From UBA8079 sp049601915 (lineage in GTDB: Bacteria; Pseudomonadota; Alphaproteobacteria; UBA6615): DNA of 64,000 nucleotides. Position numbers and translations under genes: made by a program. The stretch is from NCBI GenBank assembly GCA_049601915.1, contig JBMYRB010000008.1, forward strand, positions 14,203 to 78,202, given 5' to 3'. Positions 51,168 to 60,689 of this stretch are shown here, piece by piece. Positions within the stretch are counted from its first letter, which is position 1. Every line of letters begins with the position of its first letter. The notes beneath the pieces are model-generated. The model made no database searches, had not been told where the DNA came from, and worked only from the letters and a program-made list of their open reading frames with translations.

Positions 51168-51998
51168 CTATTCGGCGGCGTTGACGTGGTGGACAGTCTG
51201 CTGCGGGAACGGGATGGAAATGCCGTCCGCCTCAAGCTGTTCCTTGAGCGTTTTCATGAGATCCCAGCGCACGCCCCAGTAATCGCCGGAATTGACCCAG
51301 ACGCGAACGACGATGTTGACCGAACTGTCGGCCAGCTCGGCGACGGCAACGACCGATTCCGGGTCCTTGAGGGCACGGCTTTCCACGCCGATGACCCGGT
51401 TGATGGTCGCCATGGCGGTGTCGATGTTGTCGCCATAATCGATGCCCATCATCAGGTCGACGCGACGGGTGGGGTTGGCGCTGTAATTCTGGATCGCGGA
51501 GCCCCAGATCTGGCCGTTCGGAATGATGATCTTCACATTGTCGCCGGTCGCCATTTCGGTGGTGAACAGGCCGATTTCCTTGACCGTGCCTGTCTGGCCG
51601 CCCGCGGAGACGAATTCACCGATCTTGAAGGGTCGGAACAACAGCAGCATGACACCCGCCGCGACATTGCTGAGCGTGCCCTGCAGGGCGAGGCCAATGG
51701 CTAGGCCTGCGGCACCGAAGACGGCCACAAGGCTGGTCGCCTGCAAGCCGAATTGCTGCAGCGCTGCTATGATCACAAAGGCGATGATCGCGTAACGCAG
51801 GAGGCTGCCGAAGAATCGCACCAGGGTCAGATCGACACGCCCGCTGCGGCTCAACGTCCGCTCTAGTGAGCGACGCGCCCACCCGGCGACCATGAAGCCG
51901 ATGATGATGATTGCCAATGCGCCGAGCACGTTAAACCCATAGCTCACCAGTACGGCGTAGACCTGCTCGAGCAGGTTCTGAATGTCTTCGTTGTTCAT
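51168..51998 (-). CDS. MscS-family mechanosensitive channel
   Basis: A 276-residue small-conductance channel. Three N-terminal helices end in the pore helix AVFGAAGLAIGLALQGTLSNVAAGVMLLLFRPFK, quoted here in two blocks over residues 95-130. The beta domain contains IPNGQIWGSAIQNYSANPTRRVD, and the C-terminal alpha/beta region follows. This length and layout match E. coli MscS. It releases osmotic pressure in the inner membrane. Followed 75 bases downstream of a DUF6460 gene on the same strand. Confidence 0.93.
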   Translation of the reverse strand: MNNEDIQNLLEQVYAVLVSYGFNVLGALAIIIIGFMVAGWARRSLERTLSRSGRVDLTLVRFFGSLLRYAIIAFVIIAALQQFGLQATSLVAVFGAAGLAIGLALQGTLSNVAAGVMLLLFRPFKIGEFVSAGGQTGTVKEIGLFTTEMATGDNVKIIIPNGQIWGSAIQNYSANPTRRVDLMMGIDYGDNIDTAMATINRVIGVESRALKDPESVVAVAELADSSVNIVVRVWVNSGDYWGVRWDLMKTLKEQLEADGISIPFPQQTVHHVNAAE

Positions 51999-52073
51999 TG
52001 TGCTTACTCCTGGTTCATGTTCCTGGCTGCACGCCTCCCCGCGCTCGCGAACCAGTTTTCAGTTGTGGTCCTA

Positions 52074-52322
52074 TTATCGTCGCCGCGCAATTCTGATCGC
52101 GGCAAGAATCAGCCAGATCGGGATCGCCACGACCGCGCCGATCAGGACAAACGGCACGGCCCATTCCACGGTGTCCGCAATCACATTGAAAATGCTCTCG
52201 ACGGTGCTGCCCAAGGCGCCAAGCAGCGATTCCGGATGGATATCGAACGCCGACAGGACGAGCCCGATTAGAAGGGACAGGATAAACATCCGCAACAATG
52301 TGGAGCCGAGATTGCGAGGCAT
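52074..52322 (-). CDS. DUF6460 small membrane protein
   Basis: An 82-residue protein with two hydrophobic segments: LRMFILSLLIGLVLSAFDI and VEWAVPFVLIGAVVAIPIWL, joined by an amphipathic helix LLGALGSTVESIFNVIAD. The pattern matches DUF6460, a short alphaproteobacterial family of unknown function. Its placement just upstream of mscS on the same strand may reflect a shared role in envelope stress, but this is speculative. Confidence 0.7.
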   Translation of the reverse strand: MPRNLGSTLLRMFILSLLIGLVLSAFDIHPESLLGALGSTVESIFNVIADTVEWAVPFVLIGAVVAIPIWLILAAIRIARRR

Positions 52323-52443
52323 CTAGGTATCAATGTGTGTTGGAAGCCTGTGGGTTTTAGGCGACTGGCCGCGCACCGTCGATAACTATTCCACTTCGGG
52401 AAAGTTAAGAATCTGGCATACGCACCGGCGGAAATTGGAATTT

Positions 52444-53226
52444 CTAGGTCCGGTAGCTCTGATCCAGCGCATCGAGGCGACGCAGATGTCCCGCCCAGTC
52501 GCGCGTGGCCACCGGCAGCGCATTCTCGAAAAGTTGTGCTGATTTCTCGCAGACCTCGTCGGACGGATAGACAAGCGCGTCCGGCCCTCCCGCTGAAAGG
52601 GCCTGAATCTGGCTCTTCGCACATTTCTCCAGATAGAACATCACCGAAAACGCCTCGGAGACCGATCCGCCGGCGGCGAGGAATCCATGGCTGCGCAGAA
52701 CCATCGCCAGATTATCCCCGAGATCTGCGACAAGGCGCGCGCGCTCATCCAGATCAAGCGCCGGCCCCTCATAATCGTGATACGAAATCCGATTGTAGAA
52801 ACGCATCGAGTGCTGGGTGATGAACAGAAGCCCGCATTTCATCGCCGACAGGGCCATGCCGGCATCCGAATGGGTGTGCATCACGCACGCAATCTCTGGC
52901 TTGGCTTCGTGCACCGCACTGTGGATCGTGAATCCTGCCCGGTTGATCTTGTAGGGGCCGTTATTATCGATCTCGTTGCCGTCGAGATCGGTCTTGATCA
53001 GGCTCGATGCCGTGACTTCATTGAACATTAGCCCATAGGGGTTGAGCAGGAATGTTTCCTCGCCGGGCACCCGCGCCGATATATGGGTGCGGGTCATGTC
53101 GGTCATGCCGTAGAGATCGGCGAGCCGGTAGCAGGCGGCAAGATTGACGCGCATCTCCCATTCCTCGGGGGACACCTGATTCTCGACACTCGGAAAAAGA
53201 TCAACGATTTCTGCGTTTGCCACCAT
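52444..53226 (-). CDS. Class II aldolase/adducin-family protein
   Basis: A 260-residue class II aldolase domain. The zinc His are in ARPEIACVMHTHSDAGMALS-type segment (here AKPEIACVMHTHSDAG) and the later His in VLRSHGFLAAGGSV, with THISARVPGEETFLLNPYG at the sugar phosphate loop. These cleave or isomerise hydroxy-acids and sugar phosphates, and some are decarboxylases. ATG 53226 is used. It follows the FAH gene upstream by 31 bases on the same strand, so they may be co-transcribed. Confidence 0.86.
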   Translation of the reverse strand: MVANAEIVDLFPSVENQVSPEEWEMRVNLAACYRLADLYGMTDMTRTHISARVPGEETFLLNPYGLMFNEVTASSLIKTDLDGNEIDNNGPYKINRAGFTIHSAVHEAKPEIACVMHTHSDAGMALSAMKCGLLFITQHSMRFYNRISYHDYEGPALDLDERARLVADLGDNLAMVLRSHGFLAAGGSVSEAFSVMFYLEKCAKSQIQALSAGGPDALVYPSDEVCEKSAQLFENALPVATRDWAGHLRRLDALDQSYRT

Positions 53227-53257
53227 AATCTTCCTTTGTTCAGTCCAAGACTGACCC

Positions 53258-54253
53258 TCAATCCACGATTTCCGCAACGACATTGTTGTGCTGGGCGCCC
53301 AGCCCTTCAACCTCGGTCTCGACCACGTCACCGGCCTTCAGGTAGGTGCCGGCGGCATGTCCGACACCTTCCGGAGTGCCGGTGGAGATGATGTCGCCGG
53401 GATTCAGGGTGATCAGGGTCGAGCAATGCTCGATTTGTTCCTCGGCGGAAAACACCATATCGCCTGCCACGCCGTCCTGCTTGGTCTCGCCGCTGACCTT
53501 CAGGGTGAGACGCAATTTTGTGTAGTCCGGCACGAAGGCACGCGGGACGAAATACGGCCCCATCGGTGCGAATGTGTCGTGGCTCTTGCCGCCGAACCAG
53601 TCGGTCCGCAGGGTCGGCCAGTCCTCGCGCATGTTCCAGTCGCGCGCGGAGACATCGTTGGTGGTCATGAATCCGGCGACATGATCCATCGCCCGCTCGG
53701 CCGGTATCCGCTTGCCCGACCGGCCCATCGCCAGGGCCAGCTCGACCTCCCAGTCGACCTTGGTGGTATCTGGCGGAATGACGATATCGTCGTGGGCGCC
53801 CGACAGCGCGCTCGCCGCCTTCAGGAACGAATAGGGCCGGACCCGCCCCTTGTCCCGGTCGAGCATGTTGTCGCGTTCTTCATCGGTCTTGGCCGTGCCC
53901 GCCGCGACCATCTCCCGGATGTGACCGCCGTAATTCGCCGCCGCATACATCATCTTGCCCGGGCTCAGGATCGGCGGGAGATAGCGAACCTCACCCGGAT
54001 CGACCGCCACATCCGGGCCCGCGTTGCCGGCGTCGGCGAATTCCGCCATCGCGCACAGCGCTTCGAAATTCGGCTCCCAGTCGTCGAGCAGAAGCCGGAT
54101 GCTGCTGACCCCGAGCAACGCGCCGCCGCGCTTGCCCTGACGCCACGCCTTGTACAGATCGTCGAGCACCCATCCCTGGTCATCGACCACCATCATGACG
54201 AAGGGTGCGCGCTGCGTCTGAACTGTCGCCAATTTGAACGGCGTATCCGTCAT
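53258..54253 (-). CDS. Fumarylacetoacetate hydrolase family protein (third copy)
   Basis: A 331-residue FAH-fold protein, longer than the tandem pair at 36.8-38.5 kb. MMYAAANYGGHIREMVAAG and the catalytic/metal region TKVDWEVELALAMGRSGKRI replace the DFEGE of the shorter ones with DWEVE, an accepted variant (Glu-x-Glu). Then DHVAGFMTTNDVSARDW and STGTPEGVGHAAGTYLK. It probably hydrolyses an acylpyruvate. Upstream of the aldolase on the same strand and downstream of a GST. Confidence 0.88.
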   Translation of the reverse strand: MTDTPFKLATVQTQRAPFVMMVVDDQGWVLDDLYKAWRQGKRGGALLGVSSIRLLLDDWEPNFEALCAMAEFADAGNAGPDVAVDPGEVRYLPPILSPGKMMYAAANYGGHIREMVAAGTAKTDEERDNMLDRDKGRVRPYSFLKAASALSGAHDDIVIPPDTTKVDWEVELALAMGRSGKRIPAERAMDHVAGFMTTNDVSARDWNMREDWPTLRTDWFGGKSHDTFAPMGPYFVPRAFVPDYTKLRLTLKVSGETKQDGVAGDMVFSAEEQIEHCSTLITLNPGDIISTGTPEGVGHAAGTYLKAGDVVETEVEGLGAQHNNVVAEIVD

Positions 54254-54279
54254 GGCCGAAACTCCTTATCCCGTTAACG

Positions 54280-54972
54280 CTACCAATCGTAGTCCGTATT
54301 GTGCCTCAAAAGCCGGTCATAAAGATCGAGACATCTGTGCACCCAGCCATGCACAGGGTCATCGGGTTCGACCAGCGCAAACGGGCTCATACGGCGGCCC
54401 CAGATGAAGGGCGACATCGCCAGATAATCCGCATAGATCGGAGTCTGCCCGCCCAGGAAGGGCTGGTCCGAAACGATGCGCCGCAACGGCTCAAGCCGGG
54501 CCCGCAACTCCGGCAGCCGGTCCTCCCGACCCATCACCACCTCGTCGATCGGCCGGCCCAGGCGCTTCGCCCGGCTTTCCCAAAAATAGGGCTGGTCCGC
54601 CGGGTCGAGGCGCTCGTAGATGTCGTTCACGATCATGGTCATGACCAGCGGGTGAATCCGGCTCGCGTTCCAGCTCGCGTAAAAGCGGGCGCACTCGACC
54701 CCGGCCGGACCGCCGAATACCGACGGCCGGTCGTCGTAGGTCTCTTCCAGGTACAACGCAATATCCCAGCTGTCGCCGACCCACCGGTCCCCGTCCCGGA
54801 TGATGGGAATCGTCTTGAACGAACCGTCTCCGATTTCCGCGATGTCGGTAAATCGGGTCGGGACCGTCTCGAACGCCAGGCCCTTGTGCGCAAGCGCATA
54901 GGCAGTCTTGCAACAGTTCGAACTGAACCGCCGGTCGTCCTGACCCACAAGGTCATAGAGAATGATCGTCAT
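54280..54972 (-). CDS. Glutathione S-transferase family protein
   Basis: A 230-residue GST. The N-terminal domain has DRRFSSNCCKTAYALAHKGL with a Ser/Cys active-site region, FKTIPIIRDGDRWVGDSWDI and LYLEETYDD. The C-terminal helical domain follows, ending GWVHRCLDLYDRLLR. The N-terminal SNCCK arrangement resembles beta-etherase/maleylpyruvate-type GSTs, which would fit the FAH gene 26 bases downstream, but this is tentative. Confidence 0.82.
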   Translation of the reverse strand: MTIILYDLVGQDDRRFSSNCCKTAYALAHKGLAFETVPTRFTDIAEIGDGSFKTIPIIRDGDRWVGDSWDIALYLEETYDDRPSVFGGPAGVECARFYASWNASRIHPLVMTMIVNDIYERLDPADQPYFWESRAKRLGRPIDEVVMGREDRLPELRARLEPLRRIVSDQPFLGGQTPIYADYLAMSPFIWGRRMSPFALVEPDDPVHGWVHRCLDLYDRLLRHNTDYDW

Positions 54973-54988
54973 CGATCACCCGGCCATG

Positions 54989-56671
54989 CTAGCTGACCGC
55001 GAGCGGCGCCAACGCATTCAGGTCGGAGGTTACATCGAGGATAACCGGTCGGGTCTTGGCCGCCTCGAAAGCCTGCTGGATCGCACCCGCGACCTCACCC
55101 GGCTTCTCGACGCGGATGCCGACCGCACCCATCTCCTCGGCGATCCGGGCGAAGTTCACATCGGTGAACTGCCACAACTTGCGCGCCTCGTCGGTCTGCT
55201 CGCCACCATAGACCCGGTCGAACCCGCGCTTGGACTGGTTGCCCGAGGAATTGTTATTCACCAGCGTGACCGTGTTGATGCCCCAGCGGGCCGCCGTTTC
55301 CACATCACCGATGTGGTACCAGAAGCCCGCGTCACCGGTGAAACAGAAGACCGGACGGTCCGGCACGCCGCACTTGGCGCCCAGTGCTGCCGAGAAGGCC
55401 CAGCCCAGATGGCCTGCCGAACGCATGTAGCTCTGATCGGGCGACGTCAGATCGAACATCCCGCCCATCCACATGCCCGTATGACCGGTGTCCGCCACGA
55501 CAATGGCATCGCTGGGCAGATGGTCCGACAATTCCCTGCAGATACGCTCGGGTCGCATGGGTTCGGCATCGCTTGTCAGCAGGTCGTTGTACTTGTCACG
55601 CCACTGCTGATCGGCTTCGGCGGCGCGCGCGGCCCAGCCGGCCCGCCGGCCGGCGGATTCGGCATTGGTCATCGCCAGAATTTTCGTCACGGCGACTTTC
55701 GCGTCACCCTGCACGCCGGCGACGACCGGGTAGTTACGGCCAATTTCCTGTGGTTCGATGTCGATATGCACGACCTTGCGACCGATCTCGGGCACGGCCC
55801 AGAAATGGCTCACCATCCCGCCGGTCGATGAACCGATGTAGATGACGAGGTCGGCCTCGTTGACGATGATATTCGCACTCTCGCGCGAGTAGGTGCCAAC
55901 CACACCCACCGACAACGGGTGGGTGGCGGGAATCGTGTCCTTGCCGTTGAGCGACGTCGCGACGGGAATGTTCAGACGCTCGGCCAGCGCGACCACATCA
56001 GCCTGGGCGCCGGACGCGCGCACACCGCCACCCGCGACGATCACCGGACGATCGGCGGCCTCTATCGCGGCCATGGCGGCGCGAAGCGATTCTTCCGAAG
56101 GCTCGGGGCGATAAGCCGGCAGCTGCGCGAATGCCTCTTCGATCAACGGCTCCATATCCGCCTCTTCGGCGTCGATCTGGCCTTCATTGCCGCGGAACTG
56201 CAGATGGACGGGACCGGGCGTGCCCGACGTCGCGGCCCGGAATGCCTGTCGGATCATGTCCGGAAAGCGCGAGACATCGTCCACGGTTGCGTTGAACTTG
56301 GTCACCGGCTCGAAGGCCGGCACATCATCGACTTCCTGATAGACGTTGCGGAACTTGGTTTTCGGATCGCGGCCACCGGTCATGGCAATCACCGGCGCCT
56401 TGGCGAGATACGGATCACGCAGGCCGGCCGCAAGGTTCAGGGCGCCGATGACCTGGGCCATGCAGATGCCCGGCTTGCCGCTGGCGCGCGCATAGCCGTC
56501 TGCCATATAGGCCGCTGTCGCCTCGGAATGGACATGCAGGCGCTTGATGTCTGTCCGCTTTTCGAGTTCCACCATGGTGGTGCGCAACACCGCCGGGACG
56601 TTAAAAATATGGGTGACCCCGTAGCCCTTGAGCATATCGGCCATCACCTGTGCGCCGGTCATCTTCGCCAT
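54989..56671 (-). CDS. Thiamine-diphosphate enzyme (acetolactate synthase/benzoylformate decarboxylase superfamily)
   Basis: A 560-residue ThDP enzyme. The PYR-domain catalytic Glu is in HSEATAAYMADGYAR (Glu49), the middle domain contains VVADTGHTGMWMGG, and the PP-domain motif begins FTGDAGFWYHIGDVETAA and ends VNNNSSGNQ. Unlike the enzyme at 2.5-4.2 kb it lacks the GDGG start, having GDAG instead. It heads a minus-strand series GST, FAH, aldolase. The substrate is unknown, probably a 2-oxoacid. Confidence 0.85.
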   Translation of the reverse strand: MAKMTGAQVMADMLKGYGVTHIFNVPAVLRTTMVELEKRTDIKRLHVHSEATAAYMADGYARASGKPGICMAQVIGALNLAAGLRDPYLAKAPVIAMTGGRDPKTKFRNVYQEVDDVPAFEPVTKFNATVDDVSRFPDMIRQAFRAATSGTPGPVHLQFRGNEGQIDAEEADMEPLIEEAFAQLPAYRPEPSEESLRAAMAAIEAADRPVIVAGGGVRASGAQADVVALAERLNIPVATSLNGKDTIPATHPLSVGVVGTYSRESANIIVNEADLVIYIGSSTGGMVSHFWAVPEIGRKVVHIDIEPQEIGRNYPVVAGVQGDAKVAVTKILAMTNAESAGRRAGWAARAAEADQQWRDKYNDLLTSDAEPMRPERICRELSDHLPSDAIVVADTGHTGMWMGGMFDLTSPDQSYMRSAGHLGWAFSAALGAKCGVPDRPVFCFTGDAGFWYHIGDVETAARWGINTVTLVNNNSSGNQSKRGFDRVYGGEQTDEARKLWQFTDVNFARIAEEMGAVGIRVEKPGEVAGAIQQAFEAAKTRPVILDVTSDLNALAPLAVS

Positions 56672-56808
56672 GTCATCGTTCCCCTGAATAAAGCGTCGGC
56701 CCCTTATATCCGGAACCCTACGCAGTTGATTCTCACTTCAATTGTTATCCATCCTGACAGGCCACACAACGTCCCGCGCTGCATGGCCGCCCGGCGTCGC
56801 CCGCAAAC

Positions 56809-59298
56809 TCAGGCTTCGGCCTTTGTGTCTCGGTCGCGCCAGAGCAGGAACAGCAGGATCACCATCAACACCGCGCCGACGGCATAGAGCTCGTGCAAGA
56901 GCGGGCTGTCGAGGCCGAAAATCAGCGAAATGATGGCCCCTGTCGGCAACAGCAGACATGCTGCCACAAGTCCGGCCAACGGGCGGATGATACGTCCCTC
57001 CCCGAATCCCTCCAGGAAGATCGCCCAACCGACCACACCAAAGATGCAGGCCGCGGCCGTGATCGTGATCTCGAGGGTCGTCCCGTCGAGTAGCAATGGC
57101 GTGTACACGAACAGGAACGGCATGATCAGGATCGTCGAGGCCATCTTGAAGGCCTGGTTCCCCGTTGCCACGGGATCCGACTGGGATATCGAGCTTGCGG
57201 CAAACGCCGCCAGAGCGACAGGCGGTGTAACGGCGCTCACCACGGCCACCCAATAGCTGATCATGTGCGCAGCCAGGCTGGGCACGCCCAGCTCGACCAA
57301 CGCGCCAACCGAGAAGATCGCCAGCAGGACGTAGCTTGCGACGATCGGGAGACCCATGCCGATGATGTATCCGGCAATGATGATCAGAACGATGGTGATC
57401 GGCAGGATGCCGCCACTCGCCGAGATCAAAACACCACCAATCGTGCTCGGCAGATCGGTTTTGGTCGCCGCGGACAGAAGAATGCCCAGCACGCCGGCGA
57501 TACAGCTCACCACCAGCGTATTTCGCGCTCCGGCCTCGAGCGACACCCAGATGGTTCGCACCATCTCAAACAGGACATCCTTGAGCCCGGTCATCGGCTT
57601 CTCGTCCATCGACACACCGATCATATTCTCATTCGTCGGCTGCTTGGCCTGTTCGGCCGCCGCTGCCTCATCACGACCATAGATCAGGATTTCCCCGAGC
57701 TTCAGGACAATGAATGTAAACACCACCCAGTAGGCAGCATCCCCGAATCCAATACCCACATAGTCTTCGACGAACCAGCTAAACGGCGCGCCAATCTTCA
57801 TGCCGAAGAAAAACACGAGCACACCCACAATGACGGAAATCGCCAGATAGGGTTTCCAGGAGGTCTTCGACTTCACGGTCGGTATGGAGACAAGCAGATC
57901 GACAAGCTTCAGCATGAGGATCAGAAGGATCGTCTTGGCCGCAGCCAGGAAAGGCGAATCGCCGATCACCAGGAAGAAGACCATCGCCGGAATGGGAAGC
58001 AGCAGATGCAAGCGCGGCACGATGTCTATCCAGCGCGGCAACTCGCTCACGGGCACGCCGTGCAAACGGTCATGTTTGGCGCGGAAATAAACGATCAATC
58101 CGACCGACAGATAATAGAGAACCGCCGGGATCACCGCGATCTTGACGATGTCAAAATAGGGTGTCTCCGTCAGCTCGGCGAGCAGGAAGGCACCGGCGCC
58201 CATGATCGGCGGCATATACGCACCACCCGTGGATGCGGCCGCTTCGACGCCACCGGCAAAGGCGGGACGGTAGCCGACACGCTTCATCAACGGGATCGTC
58301 AGGGTGCCCGTGGTCATGACATTGGCCACGCCCGAGCCCGAGATCATGCCGAACAGGCCAGAGCTGACGACAGCGGCGAGGCCCGGTCCGCCGGTCTTCG
58401 CGCCCGTCAGCCGGTAGGCGGTGTTGATGATCACGGCCCCGAGGCCGGTCTTCTCGAGGAACGCACCCAGGATTACAAAGATCACGATGAAGGTCGCAAA
58501 CACGTTGGTAATGAGGCCAAACATGCCTTCGGTCGAGGCGATCAGGAAGTCCATGACTTCCTCGGCCTGATAACCGGGATGATTGAGTAGTCCCGGCATC
58601 GCCTGACCAATATCTTCAAAGGAATAGATAAAGAACAGGAAACCGAGCAGCGGGATCAGCGGCCCGACGATGCGACGTGCGATCTCGAAGCTGACGGCGA
58701 CCATCATGACGGAATAGATGAACAGCTCGACCGGAATCGGACGTCCGGTCGCAATCCTCAGTTCCTGAACATTCTCGACCCACCAGAGGACCGAAACGAC
58801 GATGCAGACCAGATAGAGGATATCGGAGATGGTAAAACCGTCGCCGCGTTTCTCGCGGTAGCCTTCGAATACATACAACGCGATACCGAGCGCCGCGCCG
58901 ACGAATCCGATCATCCGGACATCGTCGTTGAAATAACGGAACCAGCGTGCGGGGTGATCGCCGACCTGCCAGTGAATCCAGACTGCGATGGCCGCGCCGA
59001 GCATGGCGAGATTGATAATCGCAAAAATCTCATCGAGCCAGACGGCCTGCTTGCGGAACGAATGCTGGCGGTTCTTGAACGCCAGGAGGGACATGACGGC
59101 AACACCGAGTACAAAGGTCCCGCGGAAAACCTCCTCAACCGGCGGACCGAAGAAAGAAATATGTATGAAAAAATATGCGTAGGCGACGGCAACGACCGAG
59201 AAGACCGGACGCACGATGCCAGCCAGACCGCGCGGCGGCGTCATCTCGTCGGCGATGATCCCGACTTTGGTCAATACAGAGAGTGTGGTGATGGCCAT
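56809..59298 (-). CDS. TRAP transporter fused permease (DctQM-type, TAXI class)
   Basis: An 829-residue membrane protein that fuses the small 4-TM and large 12-TM subunits, as in TRAP-TAXI systems. ANVFATFIVIFVILGAFLEKTG and GAKTGGPGLAAVVSSGLFGM are family signatures, and SGSGVANVMTTGTLTIPLMKR and EAAASTGGAYMPPIMGAGAF carry the conserved GxA and TGG segments. The last part has PVALAAFAASSISQSDPVAT. Energised by a sodium or proton gradient. ATG 59298 chosen, though an ATG at 59349 is also in frame. It follows the TAXI receptor gene. Confidence 0.92.
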   Translation of the reverse strand: MAITTLSVLTKVGIIADEMTPPRGLAGIVRPVFSVVAVAYAYFFIHISFFGPPVEEVFRGTFVLGVAVMSLLAFKNRQHSFRKQAVWLDEIFAIINLAMLGAAIAVWIHWQVGDHPARWFRYFNDDVRMIGFVGAALGIALYVFEGYREKRGDGFTISDILYLVCIVVSVLWWVENVQELRIATGRPIPVELFIYSVMMVAVSFEIARRIVGPLIPLLGFLFFIYSFEDIGQAMPGLLNHPGYQAEEVMDFLIASTEGMFGLITNVFATFIVIFVILGAFLEKTGLGAVIINTAYRLTGAKTGGPGLAAVVSSGLFGMISGSGVANVMTTGTLTIPLMKRVGYRPAFAGGVEAAASTGGAYMPPIMGAGAFLLAELTETPYFDIVKIAVIPAVLYYLSVGLIVYFRAKHDRLHGVPVSELPRWIDIVPRLHLLLPIPAMVFFLVIGDSPFLAAAKTILLILMLKLVDLLVSIPTVKSKTSWKPYLAISVIVGVLVFFFGMKIGAPFSWFVEDYVGIGFGDAAYWVVFTFIVLKLGEILIYGRDEAAAAEQAKQPTNENMIGVSMDEKPMTGLKDVLFEMVRTIWVSLEAGARNTLVVSCIAGVLGILLSAATKTDLPSTIGGVLISASGGILPITIVLIIIAGYIIGMGLPIVASYVLLAIFSVGALVELGVPSLAAHMISYWVAVVSAVTPPVALAAFAASSISQSDPVATGNQAFKMASTILIMPFLFVYTPLLLDGTTLEITITAAACIFGVVGWAIFLEGFGEGRIIRPLAGLVAACLLLPTGAIISLIFGLDSPLLHELYAVGAVLMVILLFLLWRDRDTKAEA

Positions 59299-59354
59299 CT
59301 TCTGAGCCCCCGAGGCTTTGCCGCCCTTACGAAAAAATTGGTGACGCATGCAGA

Positions 59355-59391
59355 CAAGGCGCGAAGAAGATCATCTCCTCTCCGCGCCTTG
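59355..59391 (-). terminator. Intercistronic stem-loop between TAXI receptor and TRAP permease
   Basis: CAAGGCGCG at 59355 pairs with CGCGCCTTG ending at 59391 (9 bp) around a 19-base loop. Located 40 bases after the receptor stop on the minus strand, with no T-run. Hairpins here commonly let the receptor be made in excess over the permease by attenuation or stabilising the upstream message. Confidence 0.5.
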
Positions 59392-59430
59392 CAGCATTCA
59401 CTCACATGTTACTGCGTGAGTACTTCCCGA

Positions 59431-60420
59431 TTAGAAAGCCTTGACCGGAACGCCCGCGGTGTCGAAGCCACGGCCCTTCCAATAGGCTTCGGCCGACGGA
59501 TGCAACGGAATACCGAGCGCCTTGAGGTTCTCGAAGTTACCGTTCAGGGTCTTCCAGTAACCGGCAACAGCCGCCAGCTTCTTCAGGTTTGCAGGATCAG
59601 CCGTTGTTTCCAGCATCGCCGTAATGGCCGCATCCGACATGGACTTGTTCGCGAGCCAGTACACGTCATAAGCGATCGAACGCGCCGGCTCGGTCATGCC
59701 CTTCACGTCGGCCTGCACCGGTATGGTGACGGCAGCGTAGAACGGGCTCTTCTTGATGACCGCAGCCTGCTCTTCAGCCGTCAGGCTGATGTAGCGGACC
59801 GGCTTGGTGATCGACAACTGGGTCAGCGCCGGGATCAGGAACGGCGCACCGGCCGAGCAGAACACGTCGATCTGGCGATCGCCGAGCGCACGCGCGGAGT
59901 CGGAGAAACCGAGGTTACGGGTTTCGATATCACCAATGATACCGGCACCTTCCATGATGTTGCGGCAGTTGACGTTCGAGCCCGAACCCTTGTTCAGCAG
60001 GTTCACGATCTTGCCTTTCATGTCCGAGTAGGACTTGATCGGGCTGTCGGCGAGCACCGCGACGATCTGCGACTGCTTACGCACGTTCGCGATAATGCGG
60101 AAGTCCTGAAGCTTGCCGTCTTCCTTGAAGAGGCCAACACCATTCCAGGCCTGGAAGACCTGACCGACATGACCCCAGGCCGTGTCGAACTTGCCGTAAG
60201 CGGTGCGGCGGACGTTATCAACCGAACCGTTCGACGGCGAATAGTTGAATTTGAACTTGTCGCCAACTTCGGTGTTCAGCATCTGTGCGCCGGCGCTCAC
60301 CGAAGGATGCCAGCCACCGCCGGCGGGACCGCCGCCGATGCGATAGGATTCCTGAGCCTGCACCGCAGACGTAAGTGCAACCACACTGGCCGCAGCAATA
60401 AGTGTTGTTACGAGTTTCAT
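59431..60420 (-). CDS. TAXI-family TRAP solute receptor
   Basis: A 329-residue periplasmic receptor. Signal peptide KLVTTLIAAASVVALTSAVQA is cleaved before QESYRIGGGPAGGGWHPSV, the glycine-rich start typical of TAXI proteins. Later come SVDNVRRTAYGKFDTAWGHV, GKIVNLLNKGSGSNVNCRNI and DVFCSAGAPFLIPALTQLS. ATG 60420 is preceded by GGGAGGGATTT. Delivers an unknown solute to the fused permease. It is divergent from the TauD-like gene, and the gap contains palindromes. Confidence 0.92.
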   Translation of the reverse strand: MKLVTTLIAAASVVALTSAVQAQESYRIGGGPAGGGWHPSVSAGAQMLNTEVGDKFKFNYSPSNGSVDNVRRTAYGKFDTAWGHVGQVFQAWNGVGLFKEDGKLQDFRIIANVRKQSQIVAVLADSPIKSYSDMKGKIVNLLNKGSGSNVNCRNIMEGAGIIGDIETRNLGFSDSARALGDRQIDVFCSAGAPFLIPALTQLSITKPVRYISLTAEEQAAVIKKSPFYAAVTIPVQADVKGMTEPARSIAYDVYWLANKSMSDAAITAMLETTADPANLKKLAAVAGYWKTLNGNFENLKALGIPLHPSAEAYWKGRGFDTAGVPVKAF

Positions 60421-60451
60421 AAATCCCTCCCAGATCGGAATTTTATGTGAA

Positions 60452-60466
60452 GTGGCTTGATGCCAC
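60452..60466. promoter_or_regulatory. Inverted repeat GTGGC-TTGAT-GCCAC near the TAXI receptor start
   Basis: A 5-5-5 inverted repeat 32 bases upstream of the receptor ATG, overlapping the expected promoter or leader region. Possible operator. Confidence 0.3.
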
Positions 60467-60547
60467 GATTTATCTCGCACCGCACAGAAGTACGGACAGA
60501 TATTTGATGGGCGAACGATGGCAGCGAGATCAGCGGAAGGCAAGGGT

Positions 60548-60563
60548 ATTTGTCCTGACAAAT
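60548..60563. promoter_or_regulatory. Perfect 16-nt palindrome ATTTGTCCTGACAAAT, candidate GntR-type operator
   Basis: Arms ATTTGTC and GACAAAT with a 2-base centre lie in the 269-base divergent gap between the TAXI receptor and the TauD-like gene. The TTGTC-GACAA core is common for GntR/FadR-type regulators of catabolic operons. No GntR gene is in the window. Confidence 0.45.
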
Positions 60564-60689
60564 TCATAAAACGACATTTTTTTCGCAAAAGAGAATTTTA
60601 TGCCTTCCGTTTGCGTCCCGGCTATGGTTTCCGATAAATTTCGCCACCCAATCCTAAATGGTCTGAATAAAGGCCCAGGAACGACAAAC

